Origin: Nosema muscidifuracis
Taxonomy: Eukaryota; Microsporidia; Nosematidae
Assembly (NCBI GenBank): GCA_028335825.1
Contig: JAIOKI010000012.1
Span: 124,001 to 188,000 of the forward strand
Length of the DNA stretch: 64,000 nucleotides
Direction of reading: 5' to 3'
Below are positions 29,843-38,980 of the stretch, piece after piece. A program made the translations under genes and the position numbers. A model generated the notes under the pieces. That model was not told where the DNA came from, did not search any database, and saw only the letters and a program-made list of their open reading frames with translations. Position 1 is the stretch's first letter. Each line of letters opens with the position of its first letter.

Positions 29843-29939
29843 ATCTTATTTGTATATTTCTGTATTTATTAATTAATTTTATTGGTCTATTTATTTTAAA
29901 CATGTAAATTTATAATTTTGATTATTTTTTATCCTTCAA

Positions 29940-30293
29940 ATGGCTAAAAGATTCAATAAATCAAATGAAGATCGTCCACTTGAATTCGCTGACAATGTAG
30001 ATACAGTATATGGATTAGTTAGATCTCCATTAGGACAAGGACAGTTTGTAGTAGATTGTAGTGATTCAATAACCCGCATTGGTAAAGTACGAGGTAAGAA
30101 TTATAAGAGAGTTTGGATTCAACCCAATGACATTGTATTATTAAGCATTAGAGAAGGTAACAATAATAGAGCAGATATAGAAATAAAATACATGCAGAAG
30201 GAAATCAAAATACTTAAAGACAATGGATATATAGAAGATACTTTTATGGGTTCTAATAATGAAAATGTAAAGGTAGATTTTGACAGAATATAA
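29940..30293 (+). CDS. TIF11: Translation initiation factor eIF1A
   Basis: Binds the A site of the 40S subunit and helps scanning and start-codon choice. The 117-residue protein has the OB fold of the family: VYGLVRSPLGQGQFVVDCSD, then RIGKVRGKNYKRVWIQPNDI, VLLSIREGNNNRADIEIKYM and the helical KEIKILKDNGY. The basic N-terminal tail is very short and the acidic C-terminal tail is reduced, which is why it falls below the usual ~145-155 aa. ATCC lies six bases before the ATG, a weak form of the start signal. It follows the E1-beta gene on the same strand after ~100 bp. Confidence 0.93.
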   Translation: MAKRFNKSNEDRPLEFADNVDTVYGLVRSPLGQGQFVVDCSDSITRIGKVRGKNYKRVWIQPNDIVLLSIREGNNNRADIEIKYMQKEIKILKDNGYIEDTFMGSNNENVKVDFDRI

Positions 30294-30531
30294 ATTAAAT
30301 CTTATGCATAAATAATAAGTATTTTCTTATAAACAAAGTTTTATATATTTTTTTGCATAAACAAAATTATTTTTTTTATAAACATGATTTATAATTATTT
30401 TGCATAATTAATAAGTATTTTCTATAACAAAATTTATTAATAAGAATTATCTTATAAACAAATTTATTAAGAATTACTATCTTATAAAATCTATTAATAA
30501 TTATTTTGAATATTTCTTCTTTACTTACCCC

Positions 30532-31233
30532 ATGGATAAGAAATACAGATCAAAAAATACAAATCTAGAAAGAATTGATCAAATTAATATAGTCAATAAA
30601 TATGTATCAAGTTCATTTGGTAGATCTGAAATATCTTACTATGTACCTAATAAATTTAAATATCCTCATTACAGATCAAATGAAGAAATGTGTACAGTAA
30701 TTTTAGATTATAAAAGATTGAATATTAATGGTAAAGATATATTTATTGATGAATCAATTTTTGATAAGAAAAATCTTTTTGAAATTCTTGGTCTATTTGA
30801 TAATGCATTATCTGATCATATTCCTATTAATTCCTTTGTAACATTTATATTTAATAATATTTTTAGTAGATCTTTATTACTTGGAATGATAGATGTATTT
30901 TTTAATTATAAAAAATGTAGAGGAATACTTGTACAACCTTATTCATTATCTATGGTATTAGGTATGGGTATACAACATTGTCTTTTTATTAATCAATATA
31001 CAGGATATACGGAGATATTCCTTATAGATGATTATTATTTACATGATTGGTTTATTATAGGTAAAACAAAATCATTAATTAAAGATAGTATCAATATTGA
31101 TGAAGATTATGTAGAAGAATATCAGAAATTAAGAATGAATCAAGACATTCCTTATTTTATGTGTAAATTATGTGATTATAGAAGTAAAGAAGAGAAAATT
31201 ATTAAAGAACATCTAAAAATATCTCATATATAG
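30532..31233 (+). CDS. Arp8-like actin-related protein, N-terminal part up to an in-frame TAG
   Basis: The first 233 codons of an actin-fold protein. The segment GILVQPYSLSMVLGMGIQHC (near residues 144-163) matches the Arp8/Arp5 stretch where actin has its second nucleotide-binding loop, but the canonical phosphate-binding residues are degenerate, as in Arp8. Just before the stop is a C2H2 finger, CKLC then HLKISH (Cx2Cx12Hx4H), inserted in the actin fold. TACCCC touches the ATG. The frame ends in TAG at 31231-31233 and continues open in the same frame to 31614 with clear actin-family sequence, so this is one gene split by one stop. INO80-type complexes use Arp8 to hold nucleosomes, and a similar role is inferred. 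Confidence 0.7.
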   Translation: MDKKYRSKNTNLERIDQINIVNKYVSSSFGRSEISYYVPNKFKYPHYRSNEEMCTVILDYKRLNINGKDIFIDESIFDKKNLFEILGLFDNALSDHIPINSFVTFIFNNIFSRSLLLGMIDVFFNYKKCRGILVQPYSLSMVLGMGIQHCLFINQYTGYTEIFLIDDYYLHDWFIIGKTKSLIKDSINIDEDYVEEYQKLRMNQDIPYFMCKLCDYRSKEEKIIKEHLKISHI

Positions 31234-31614
31234 CAAGATGAGAATATTAATGGAATGATTATTAAGTATGAGAATAAACATGATGATATTATTACAGAAA
31301 TATTAAAAAGAATTAGATTTTTATATTTTAATATGGAAAGATTAAAAAGAATAAATCTTAGGATAATTTATAATAACGTAAAAGAAGAAAATAAAGATAA
31401 TTTAATAAATATGGAAGATCTTTGTGATCAACTTAAATTTATTTATAATAATGCTGTACAAGTACCAATTGATGATAATATTGATGAAATAGTTCTTAAA
31501 GGAAATGAAGTATTTAATACTTTAGATTTAGGAAAAGAATGTTGGATTACAGATAAAGAATGGAAATGTGGAAGATTAAGAATACTTAAAGAAAAAATTT
31601 TATTTAATATATAA
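31234..31614 (+). CDS. Arp8-like actin-related protein, C-terminal part after the TAG
   Basis: Same frame as the preceding part and directly continuous with it. Its last ~40 residues (KGNEVFNTLDLGKECWITDK, then EWKCGRLRILKEKILFN) are the actin-family C-terminus, with the WITKxEW pattern of Arp8. The first in-frame ATG is at 31255, but nothing in the sequence supports a separate start: there is no C-run and the part alone could not fold as an actin. Explanations are a recent disabling mutation, a base-calling error, or stop-codon readthrough; the context is ATA-TAG-CAA-GAT. Confidence 0.65.
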   Translation, partial: QDENINGMIIKYENKHDDIITEILKRIRFLYFNMERLKRINLRIIYNNVKEENKDNLINMEDLCDQLKFIYNNAVQVPIDDNIDEIVLKGNEVFNTLDLGKECWITDKEWKCGRLRILKEKILFNI

Positions 31615-31653
31615 ATTAAAAATACTTAAAGAAAAATTTTATTTAATATATAA
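31579..31653 (+). repeat. Direct copy of the Arp8-like 3' end
   Basis: AATACTTAAAGAAAAA followed by TTTTATTTAATATATAA occurs at the end of the coding region and again about 40 bp further, just past the stop, differing by one A. Confidence 0.85.
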
Positions 31654-31674
31654 GAATTTATACAAACTTTTTTA

Positions 31675-32259
31675 TTATATAATATCTAAATCAATTCTTT
31701 CATTTATCCCATCTAGTTCTTTTTTAAGTATCTCACTTCGAATTTCTCTATATTCAAGTAAATAATTAAAATTATCTTCATCAATTTCATAGAAAGGAAG
31801 AGTACTAACATATTCCATAATCATATTATAAGTATTCTTTACATTTTTAATATTCTTACTAGACTCATAAATATCATTCTCATATTCTAATATACTAGAA
31901 AGATCATTACATTTATTCTTAAGTCTTTGTATATTTTTACTAAGTATATCTATTTTATCTTTAAGATCATCTTGTCTACAAACTAATTCATAATATTTAT
32001 CTATATCAGGAATATTATCTACAACTAGATCAGTACATTTACGTTCATAAGAAAATTTAGAAGGAAATTTCAAAATATTTCTTAATACAAAATTCTTAAA
32101 TATAAACATATTCTTTTTACATGATTCATGAAGAATATTGTTAATAGTTTTCATATGCTTAAATTCTGAACTTATTGTTTCATGTATTTCTGTTTCTAAT
32201 TCATTTACAAAATTTATAGGAACGAATTCGAAATATTCAATTTCTCCTGTATCAGACAT
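31675..32259 (-). CDS. Mis12/Mtw1-like kinetochore protein (probable)
   Basis: A 194-residue, mostly helical protein. The segment FKNFVLRNILKFPSKF (residues 54-69) resembles the hallmark of Mis12/Mtw1, in which a helix ends in LRN followed by a short loop with Pro. Before it is a helical pair region and after it a coiled coil (about 85-150), as in the four-protein Mis12 complex that links centromeric chromatin to the Ndc80 complex. Length fits a reduced Mis12 (human 205 aa). The match rests on one motif plus architecture, so other coiled-coil proteins remain possible. The codons for the first 17 residues and the region before the ATG have been tandemly amplified upstream. Confidence 0.6.
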   Translation of the reverse strand: MSDTGEIEYFEFVPINFVNELETEIHETISSEFKHMKTINNILHESCKKNMFIFKNFVLRNILKFPSKFSYERKCTDLVVDNIPDIDKYYELVCRQDDLKDKIDILSKNIQRLKNKCNDLSSILEYENDIYESSKNIKNVKNTYNMIMEYVSTLPFYEIDEDNFNYLLEYREIRSEILKKELDGINERIDLDII

Positions 32260-32500
32260 AGGTAAATAAAAAAAAATACAAAATTTATAGGAACGAATTC
32301 GAAATATTCAATTTCTCCTGTATCAGACATAGGTAAATAAAAAAAAATATAAAATTTATAGGAACGAATTCGAAATATTCAATTTCTCCTGTATCAGACA
32401 TGGGTAAATAAAAAAAAATACAAAATTTATAGGAACGAATTCGAAATATTCAATTTCTCCTGTATCAGACATGGGTAAATAAAAAAAAATACAAAATTTA
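32207..32500 (-). repeat. 71-bp tandem repeat carrying the Mis12-like start codon, four copies
   Basis: The unit starts at 32207, 32278, 32349 and 32420, each exactly 71 bp apart, with a 10-bp remnant at 32491. Each copy holds the first ~17 codons and the ATG (at 32257-32259, 32328-32330, 32399-32401 and 32470-32472) plus the upstream signal. The two outer copies have ACCC before ATG while the two inner ones have ACCT. Because 71 is not a multiple of three, ATGs in the outer copies do not extend the protein. Confidence 0.95.
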
Positions 32501-32535
32501 AATTAAATTTATAAATTTTTATTTTATATTTATAA

Positions 32536-32667
32536 CTACTCACTTTCTTCTTCTTCACCATCTTCTTCTACATCAGCTGCTTTTAAAAATGACATGGGTA
32601 ATTGTGATGATCTTATAAGAAATGTTTGTACAGATATCATTATACTTAAAAATGTCAGTGGTTTCAT
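32536..32667 (-). CDS. Possible small protein, 43 aa, hydrophobic start and acidic tail
   Basis: Opens with MKPLTFLSIMISVQTFLIRS, a plausible membrane helix, and ends in VEEDGEEEESE. The local G+C and the strongly biased tail look coding. No C-run lies before its first ATG, but TTACCC lies just before an internal ATG (codon 25). It may be a small membrane protein or the last exon of something larger; I cannot assign a family. Confidence 0.35.
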   Translation of the reverse strand: MKPLTFLSIMISVQTFLIRSSQLPMSFLKAADVEEDGEEEESE

Positions 32668-33323
32668 AATCTCGTATTTTTAATTCTTTTTATATTTCTA
32701 ATTAACTAATCAGATTTTATTAATATCTAATTGAACAAATCATTGTAAGATGTATCTATTAAAATATACTATTATGAGATTGTTACATATACGTGAATAA
32801 TTCAAATAAAAAATTTCAAATTCAAATCAGTTCTACTTCTTGTTAAAAAATGTTGAATTAAATATCTAACAATCTAATTAATTATATTTAAAAATAGAAA
32901 TTACAATACTAATGAATAATCACGTATTGAAATGTGAATATTCTATGTCTTATAACAAAATATATTTAAATAATTTGATTAATATCATAATAATATATTT
33001 TTTATAAGCAGATAATATTTATTAAATATATTTTTTATAGACAAATGATATTTATTAAATATATTTTTTATAGACGAATGATTTTTGTATAGGTACTATT
33101 TAAAATATTTTTTTATAAGCAGATGATATTTATTGAATATATTTTTTATAGACAAATGATATTTATTAAATATATTTTTTTATAAGCAAATGATATTTAT
33201 TAGATATAATTTTTTATAGATAGATGATTTTTGCATAGGTACTATTTAAAATATTTTTTTACTTTATTTAAATAGTCTTATTTATATTTTCTTAAATAAT
33301 TCTTTGTAATTTTTTTATCCCTA
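32668..33323. other. AT-rich spacer with ~38-62-bp tandem repeats
   Basis: No frame. From about 32990 to 33245 the phrase TATTTTTTATAGACAAATGA followed by TATTTATTAAATA recurs six or seven times in drifting form. TATCCCTA at the right end belongs to the TMEM33-like gene. Confidence 0.65.
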
Positions 33324-33968
33324 ATGAAGAACTGTAATATGGTGAAAAGAACATGGGCAGTTTCTAATTTGTTTTTTGTTACTAATTACTCAATCTACCT
33401 TCTATTATATATAATCAAGATACCTATATATCCATTTCCACATATTCTTAATATAATAAGCTTGATAATATCATATTCAACATCTTTAACAAAGTGTTTG
33501 AATAATTTAGGTGGAATATTTGATCAACCTAATTTCTATTGTATACTTGTATTTATTACATTACCAAGAAATATTCTTCTTCTTCCTTTCTATTTTCTTT
33601 CTTTATACCACCTTACAAGTTTTATTTTATCTAATAAGTCATCCTTTGAAAAATACTGGATTTATGGTTTTTGTAGAAGTCTTAGTAATATACATGTGGT
33701 ATTGGGTAGATGTGCTTTAATGACAGAGGTAGCATGTTGTGTTCTTAGTCTTTTTATGTTTATTACTAAATATGGATCACTTGGTACACTTGTTGCTTAT
33801 TGTGTTATGATAAGACAGCAATATTACAATAATCCAAATATGCGAAGTGTTTTGAGTGAATTAAGAATAAGAACTGATGAAATGATGAAATATATGCCAG
33901 TGAATATACAGAAGTATTATGTTAGTGGAAGAGATTACTTGATATATACTCATAAGAAATCTGAATAA
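33324..33968 (+). CDS. TMEM33/Pom33-family membrane protein (probable)
   Basis: A 214-residue protein with several hydrophobic segments: about 14-31, 35-55, 72-105 and 126-160. The last ~60 residues are hydrophilic, with YYNNPNMRSVLSELRIRTDE. A four-span core followed by a soluble helical tail containing a PxxRxxxxxLR pattern is the plan of TMEM33/Pom33/Tts1, proteins that shape ER tubules and help place nuclear pores. TATCCCTA directly precedes the ATG. The tail motif is the main support; the hydrophobic core alone would not be specific. Confidence 0.65.
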   Translation: MKNCNMVKRTWAVSNLFFVTNYSIYLLLYIIKIPIYPFPHILNIISLIISYSTSLTKCLNNLGGIFDQPNFYCILVFITLPRNILLLPFYFLSLYHLTSFILSNKSSFEKYWIYGFCRSLSNIHVVLGRCALMTEVACCVLSLFMFITKYGSLGTLVAYCVMIRQQYYNNPNMRSVLSELRIRTDEMMKYMPVNIQKYYVSGRDYLIYTHKKSE

Positions 33969-34609
33969 ATTCATTTTGCATTACTTTATAGGTATTTTAA
34001 AATATATAATAATTTTTAGTATGTTAAAATATTTTGAATTATATATTAATTTTTAGTATGTTAAAATATTTCTTGAAGTACATGTAATTTATAGGTGTGA
34101 ATATTTCTTGAAGTACATCTAATTTATAGGTATGTGAATATTTTTTGAATTATATAATAATTTATAGGTATTTTAAAATATATAATAATTTATAGATATG
34201 TGAATATTTTTTGAATTACAAGTAATTTCACTCAATATATTTTCTTATAAAAAAAGTCTTGTCTATGCTATAAATTTATGCTCTCCTTATTTAATGAGAA
34301 ATTCATGCAATAATGACGTTATAAAATATTTTAAATTTGTTTTAAAATATCTACAAATTAATTGTTTTTATGCATTTATTTTTTTAAAAAACTATTTAAG
34401 AAAATTATCCATAATAAAAAATATATTTTTTTCAACTTTAAGATGAGAGACACATGTATGATTCTAAACAGTTATAATGATTAATATACATACTACTGGT
34501 TAGTATTCTTTCATATTGGCTATATTTTATCATAATATGATTCTATTTATCTATTAAGAAATTTTTTGAATTTTTTTTCTATTTAAATTTTTTTTTAAAA
34601 TACCCCTCA
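33969..34609. other. Spacer upstream of eEF1A
   Basis: The left half has drifting repeats of TTTATAGGTATGTGAATATT. The right half is non-repetitive and ends in a T-rich run and TACCCCTCA before the eEF1A ATG. No frame. Confidence 0.6.
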
Positions 34610-36016
34610 ATGTCGGTAGTCGAGAAGAAACAATTAAACGTTTGTTTTATAGGACACGTAGATAGTGGAAAGAGTACTTGTGTAGGTAACTTTGCTGTTC
34701 TTATGGAAGCCATTGATAAGAGAGTCATGGAGAAGTATGAGAAGGAAGCTGCTGAAAATAACAAGTCTACCTTTTCTTTTGCTTATGTTTGTGATAATAC
34801 TGCTGCTGAAAAAGAAAGAGGTATTACTATTCAAACTACTTTAATTCAAATTCCTACTAAGAAGTTCAAGCTTAATGTATTAGATTGTCCTGGACATAGA
34901 GATTTCATTAAGAATATGGTAACTGGTGCTGCTCAAGCTGATGTAGGTGTAGTTATTGTACCAGCTTCTGGTTTTGAAGCTTGTGTAGGTGAAGGTGGTA
35001 TTCTTAAAGCTCATATCACTATCTCTGCTGTTCTTGGATGCTCTAAATTGATTGTCTGTGTTAATAAGATGGATGAAGTTGAAGAAAGTAGAAGAGAAGC
35101 CAGATTCAATGAAATTAAGAGTGAAATGTTGAGAATTGCCAAACTTTATCACAGTGATAAGAACCCAATCATTATCCCAATTTCTGCATGGAAGGGATAC
35201 AACTTAGTTGAAGATGATAAGAAGTGTGAGAAATTCACATGGTTTAGTGGATGGGTAGATCCAAAGACTAAGACTGTCATCAAAACTTTGGAAGCTGCTT
35301 TAGATTTCCAGGAAGAACCACCAAGAATGAATGATAAGCCATTGAGAATGCCAATCGTACAGAAACACAAGATTTCTGGAATTGGATTCGTATACACTGG
35401 ACGTATCGATACAGGATTTGCTATACCAAATATGCCAGTTTCTATTGAGCCAGCTGGTGTAGTTACTGAAATTAAAACTCTTGAAATTCACAGAGAAGCT
35501 AAACAGAAGGTTATGTGTGGAGAAAATTGTGGAGTAGCTTTTAAGAATGCCACTAAGGGAGATTTTAATCAAGTCAAACCAGGTAATGTTATTTCTGATG
35601 CTAAGAATAAGCCAGTTAAGTTATTTAAAGGATGTATTGCTAAGATTGTTGTAGTAGATAAGCCAACTGGTTTAGCTGCTGGTTACACACCAACATTAGA
35701 TTTGGGAATTATGCACGTACCAGTTAAAGTACAATACTTACTTAAAAAGAAGGGACCAAAGGATGCTGCTTTAGTTGATAATCCTGAAAGAATTGAACAA
35801 GGAGATAATGCTATGGTAGTTTTAGTTCCACAGAAGTCTTGTGTAATGGAGACTGCTGCTGAATTCCCATCATTAGGAAGATTTGCTTTAAGAGATTCTA
35901 ACAGAATTGTCTGTATTGGAAGTATCACTGCTTTATGCTCAGATGAAGAACTTACCGAAAAGTATGGAGTCAAGATTAAGAAGAAGGCTACTGAGACCAA
36001 AAAAGGAAGAAAATAA
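34610..36016 (+). CDS. TEF1: Translation elongation factor eEF1A
   Basis: GTPase that brings aminoacyl-tRNA to the ribosome. The 468-residue protein has the P-loop GHVDSGKST (15-23), the switch region ending in RGITIQTTL, DCPGHRDF and the base-specifying NKMD. The two beta-barrel domains follow, and it ends in a Lys-rich tail. The length is close to other eEF1A proteins (~460). It has the richest codon use in the window and TACCCC before the ATG, both fitting very high expression. It is also the best protein-coding marker here for placing the organism among microsporidia. Confidence 0.98.
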   Translation: MSVVEKKQLNVCFIGHVDSGKSTCVGNFAVLMEAIDKRVMEKYEKEAAENNKSTFSFAYVCDNTAAEKERGITIQTTLIQIPTKKFKLNVLDCPGHRDFIKNMVTGAAQADVGVVIVPASGFEACVGEGGILKAHITISAVLGCSKLIVCVNKMDEVEESRREARFNEIKSEMLRIAKLYHSDKNPIIIPISAWKGYNLVEDDKKCEKFTWFSGWVDPKTKTVIKTLEAALDFQEEPPRMNDKPLRMPIVQKHKISGIGFVYTGRIDTGFAIPNMPVSIEPAGVVTEIKTLEIHREAKQKVMCGENCGVAFKNATKGDFNQVKPGNVISDAKNKPVKLFKGCIAKIVVVDKPTGLAAGYTPTLDLGIMHVPVKVQYLLKKKGPKDAALVDNPERIEQGDNAMVVLVPQKSCVMETAAEFPSLGRFALRDSNRIVCIGSITALCSDEELTEKYGVKIKKKATETKKGRK

Positions 36017-36639
36017 ATCTTTAGTTTAATTTATTAGTTTTATTGTGTATTTTTTCGTAATATATGTTGGTATTTAATCAAGATCTTGATTTTAGTAGTA
36101 TTAGATTCTTTTGCAATATTGTTTTTGTTCATTATATTAGTTTTTTAACTCTAAAAACATTTAAAATTTTTATTTATATCGAATAGCTTATCATAAAATA
36201 ACAGATTACTTTGATCAAAATAATTTATATTTTTGTTATTAAAATCTACAATGATAGCTGTCAAATATATCAAAATATATAATAATGATTTATTTGACAA
36301 ATATAATACACATTGAGTGATTGAAAGAATTAAATGATCAAATTAATTTAAGGTTGTATTATCATTATATTATTAAGTTATATTAATAAATAAATTAAGG
36401 TTATATTATCATTATATTTTTACAATTGAGTTATATCTATAAATTTCTTAAGGTTATATTAATAAATTAATTTGAGGTTGTATTTTCAGTATATTTTTAC
36501 AATTAATTTATATCTATAAATTTCTTAAGGTTGTATTATCATTATATTATTAAGTTGTATTTATAAATAAATTAAGGTTGTTTTATTTACAAATTAATTT
36601 AAGATTATTTTTTTAATTATAGTATTCTATAGAATTTAT
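36017..36639. other. Convergent spacer with drifting repeats
   Basis: From about 36340 to 36610 a unit with TTAAGGTTGTATTATCATTA and TACAATTGAGTTATATCTAT recurs in several diverged forms. No frame. Confidence 0.6.
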
Positions 36640-37614
36640 TTAATAAGAAGATAATACATCACTAAGCCAATATTTTAGACAGGATACATCAGTATAATCT
36701 ATTGAATTTTTTGGATCACAATTACAATCTGCTTGTCTAGAAGGTGAAGAAGGACAATGATTATATGGAGGATGTTCATATCCAATATCCTCAAAAAAAT
36801 GTATCCTAGATTTATCTATAAACAATGAAAGAGCTAATGTATGAACAGGTGCATCCCCCCATCTTTCATAAAAGAATCCACCTGATTTATCTAACCAATT
36901 AAAATAATCTAAATAAATTTGTGATCTCCAGAAATCGAAACTAGCTATCTCAAAATTAGACCAGAAATGACATCCATTATATCCCATATTCTTATTTAGA
37001 ATAAATTTATTAATTAATGGATTACCTATTAAAGATTTAGATTCTAATATAAAATTTATAGTCTCTTCGTATAATGAAGGAATAGTTTCCATAAATTCTC
37101 TCATAGTTATTACGAATGAATAATCTTTATTGTTAGTTCTAAGAAATTCGAATGGATCAAAATTTATCTTACATAAAAATTTAACATGAGGTTCAATACG
37201 CCAATAATATCTATATTTCATTACCAAAGGATTTCTAAAAAAATATCCAGAAAAGAATCTACACATTTTTCTATAAGATAAAGATTCAGCATAAACTATA
37301 TTAGCTGCTTTTAAAATATTCATATTAGTATAAACTTTTTTCATATTAATAAATTTAGGTACACCAAATTCTTCTTTAGAAACTTTACCAAATTCAACTG
37401 TAGTAGATATAACTTTTTTTATAGTTTCTTTAAATTGACTTGTAAATTCTTCATCATTTAACATTACATAAGGATATCTAAATTTCTTATTAAACATTTC
37501 TTCAAAATTAGCTAATGTTTTACTAATAGGTTCTAATTCTGAATTTTTACATAAGATAAATATTACTGCATTTTCTTTAGCGTATGTTAAAACTAAATAA
37601 ATAAAAGTTATCAT
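36640..37614 (-). CDS. Alpha-1,2-mannosyltransferase, KRE2/MNT1 (GT15) family
   Basis: Adds alpha-1,2-linked mannose from GDP-mannose to O-linked (and N-linked) glycans in the Golgi. The 324-residue protein holds the GT15 catalytic core: ENAVIFILCKNSELEPI, YPYVMLNDEEFTSQF, MCRFFSGYFF, YRYYWRIEPHVKFLC (with the conserved Glu), NGCHFWSNFEIASFDFWRS, then FYERWGDAPVHTLALSLF and GYEHPPYNHCP. The fungal N-terminal membrane stem is almost missing; only a short hydrophobic start is left, which could be a signal peptide. No C-run precedes the ATG, so the true start may differ by a few codons. Dol-P-Man synthase lies 6 kb away, in the same O-mannosylation pathway. Confidence 0.93.
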   Translation of the reverse strand: MITFIYLVLTYAKENAVIFILCKNSELEPISKTLANFEEMFNKKFRYPYVMLNDEEFTSQFKETIKKVISTTVEFGKVSKEEFGVPKFINMKKVYTNMNILKAANIVYAESLSYRKMCRFFSGYFFRNPLVMKYRYYWRIEPHVKFLCKINFDPFEFLRTNNKDYSFVITMREFMETIPSLYEETINFILESKSLIGNPLINKFILNKNMGYNGCHFWSNFEIASFDFWRSQIYLDYFNWLDKSGGFFYERWGDAPVHTLALSLFIDKSRIHFFEDIGYEHPPYNHCPSSPSRQADCNCDPKNSIDYTDVSCLKYWLSDVLSSY

Positions 37615-38158
37615 ATGTTTTTAATAAAAAAAATTATATAAATAGTTTTAAATGTCATATAATTATTTGTTTATATCAGAATATATACATAAATAAATTA
37701 AAAATTTAATAAAAAAAATCAACTTAAATTAATTATTAAGTTTGGTTTGATCAAATTAATGAAACTACTAAATATACGAAATATAAATATTGTATTATTT
37801 AGTTTGTTATAATCTATATAAGATTTATAATTGTTATAATATTATTTAATATATATTAGATTTATAATTGTTATTATATTATTTTTGTTATATAAGATTT
37901 ATAATATTTTTGTTATATTATTTTATAGATTATTTTTGTTATAATATTATTTAATATATATTAGATTTATAATTGTTATGATTTATAAGTTAAAGGGTAT
38001 TTATTTAAAATATTTTGTTTGTTATATTAATTTTATATTATTTTTGTTATATTAGATTTATAATTATTATTATGATTTATGATATTTAATTTTTGTTATT
38101 ATATTATTTTTGTTATATTAAATTTATAATATTTTGTTTGTTATAATATTTTTACATT
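37615..38158. other. AT-rich spacer with TTTATAATTGTTATTATATT repeats
   Basis: Almost entirely drifting copies of ATTTATAATTGTTATAATAT and TTTTGTTATATTA. No frame and no RNA gene. Confidence 0.65.
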
Positions 38159-38980
38159 TTAAACTATCTTAGATTCTAAAAAAATATCTAAATTAAATTC
38201 TTTAGAATTAAATAATCCTTCAATCTCAATTTTTAAATTATTCTTTTTCATAAAATTTAAATCCTTATTAAATCTTTGTTTCATTAACATTCTTTCAATT
38301 TTTCTTTTATCAAATTCTGATAATTTAATATAACTTGATCGATCTATCAATTCTACATCTTCTAAACAAACTCCTATTCTTTTTAAATTGGGATACTTAG
38401 AATAAATTTCTAGTCCATACGGATCAAAATCAAATAATCCATATATTTTAATATTATTAAGATTCTTTACTAAAGATATTGTATTCTCACATGGATATCC
38501 CTTACCACATACAAATAGAATATCATTTCTTGTATAAGATCTTACTATTTTACTAAATATTGTATCTTTTTCAATAACAACACATTTTTTATAATTGCAT
38601 TTAACTTTATCAATAGTACTCATATCAGGTATTAATGATGTACCCTTTTCATTCTGATAAATAATCTTATTATTACGATAGAATGTTAGAAAACCATTAA
38701 ATATTCCTTTAAGAGTGGTTGATATTAATAAATCTGATTTGGATACTTCAAGAATAGAGCAAGTTTCTTTAATTAATTTATCTACATTTCTCTGTGTTTT
38801 AAATATCTGTACTGAATTATAATAAATCTCACGTTTATTTTTATTAATATTAAGTGATAAACTTTGATGGACTTGTTCATAAAATTTAATCTTTTGGAGA
38901 ATGTTAGGTTGTTTTTTTATAGATTTTAAGGTTTTTATAACGAGCTCTTCTAATTTCTTTTTTATTGTATCTACTTTCAT
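38159..38980 (-). CDS. SPO11: Spo11, meiotic double-strand-break transesterase
   Basis: Topoisomerase VI A-type protein that cuts DNA to start meiotic recombination. The 273-residue protein has the 5Y-CAP segment KREIYYNSVQIFKTQ, with Tyr53/Tyr54 (the second being the likely DNA-linking residue). The Toprim domain follows, with its Glu in VIEKDTIF, the motif GKGYPCENT, and the metal-binding DFDPYGLEIYSKYP. All catalytic parts are present although the protein is shorter than yeast Spo11 (398 aa). It has no C-run before the ATG. Its integrity suggests that the organism retains, or only recently lost, a meiotic cycle. Confidence 0.94.
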   Translation of the reverse strand: MKVDTIKKKLEELVIKTLKSIKKQPNILQKIKFYEQVHQSLSLNINKNKREIYYNSVQIFKTQRNVDKLIKETCSILEVSKSDLLISTTLKGIFNGFLTFYRNNKIIYQNEKGTSLIPDMSTIDKVKCNYKKCVVIEKDTIFSKIVRSYTRNDILFVCGKGYPCENTISLVKNLNNIKIYGLFDFDPYGLEIYSKYPNLKRIGVCLEDVELIDRSSYIKLSEFDKRKIERMLMKQRFNKDLNFMKKNNLKIEIEGLFNSKEFNLDIFLESKIV

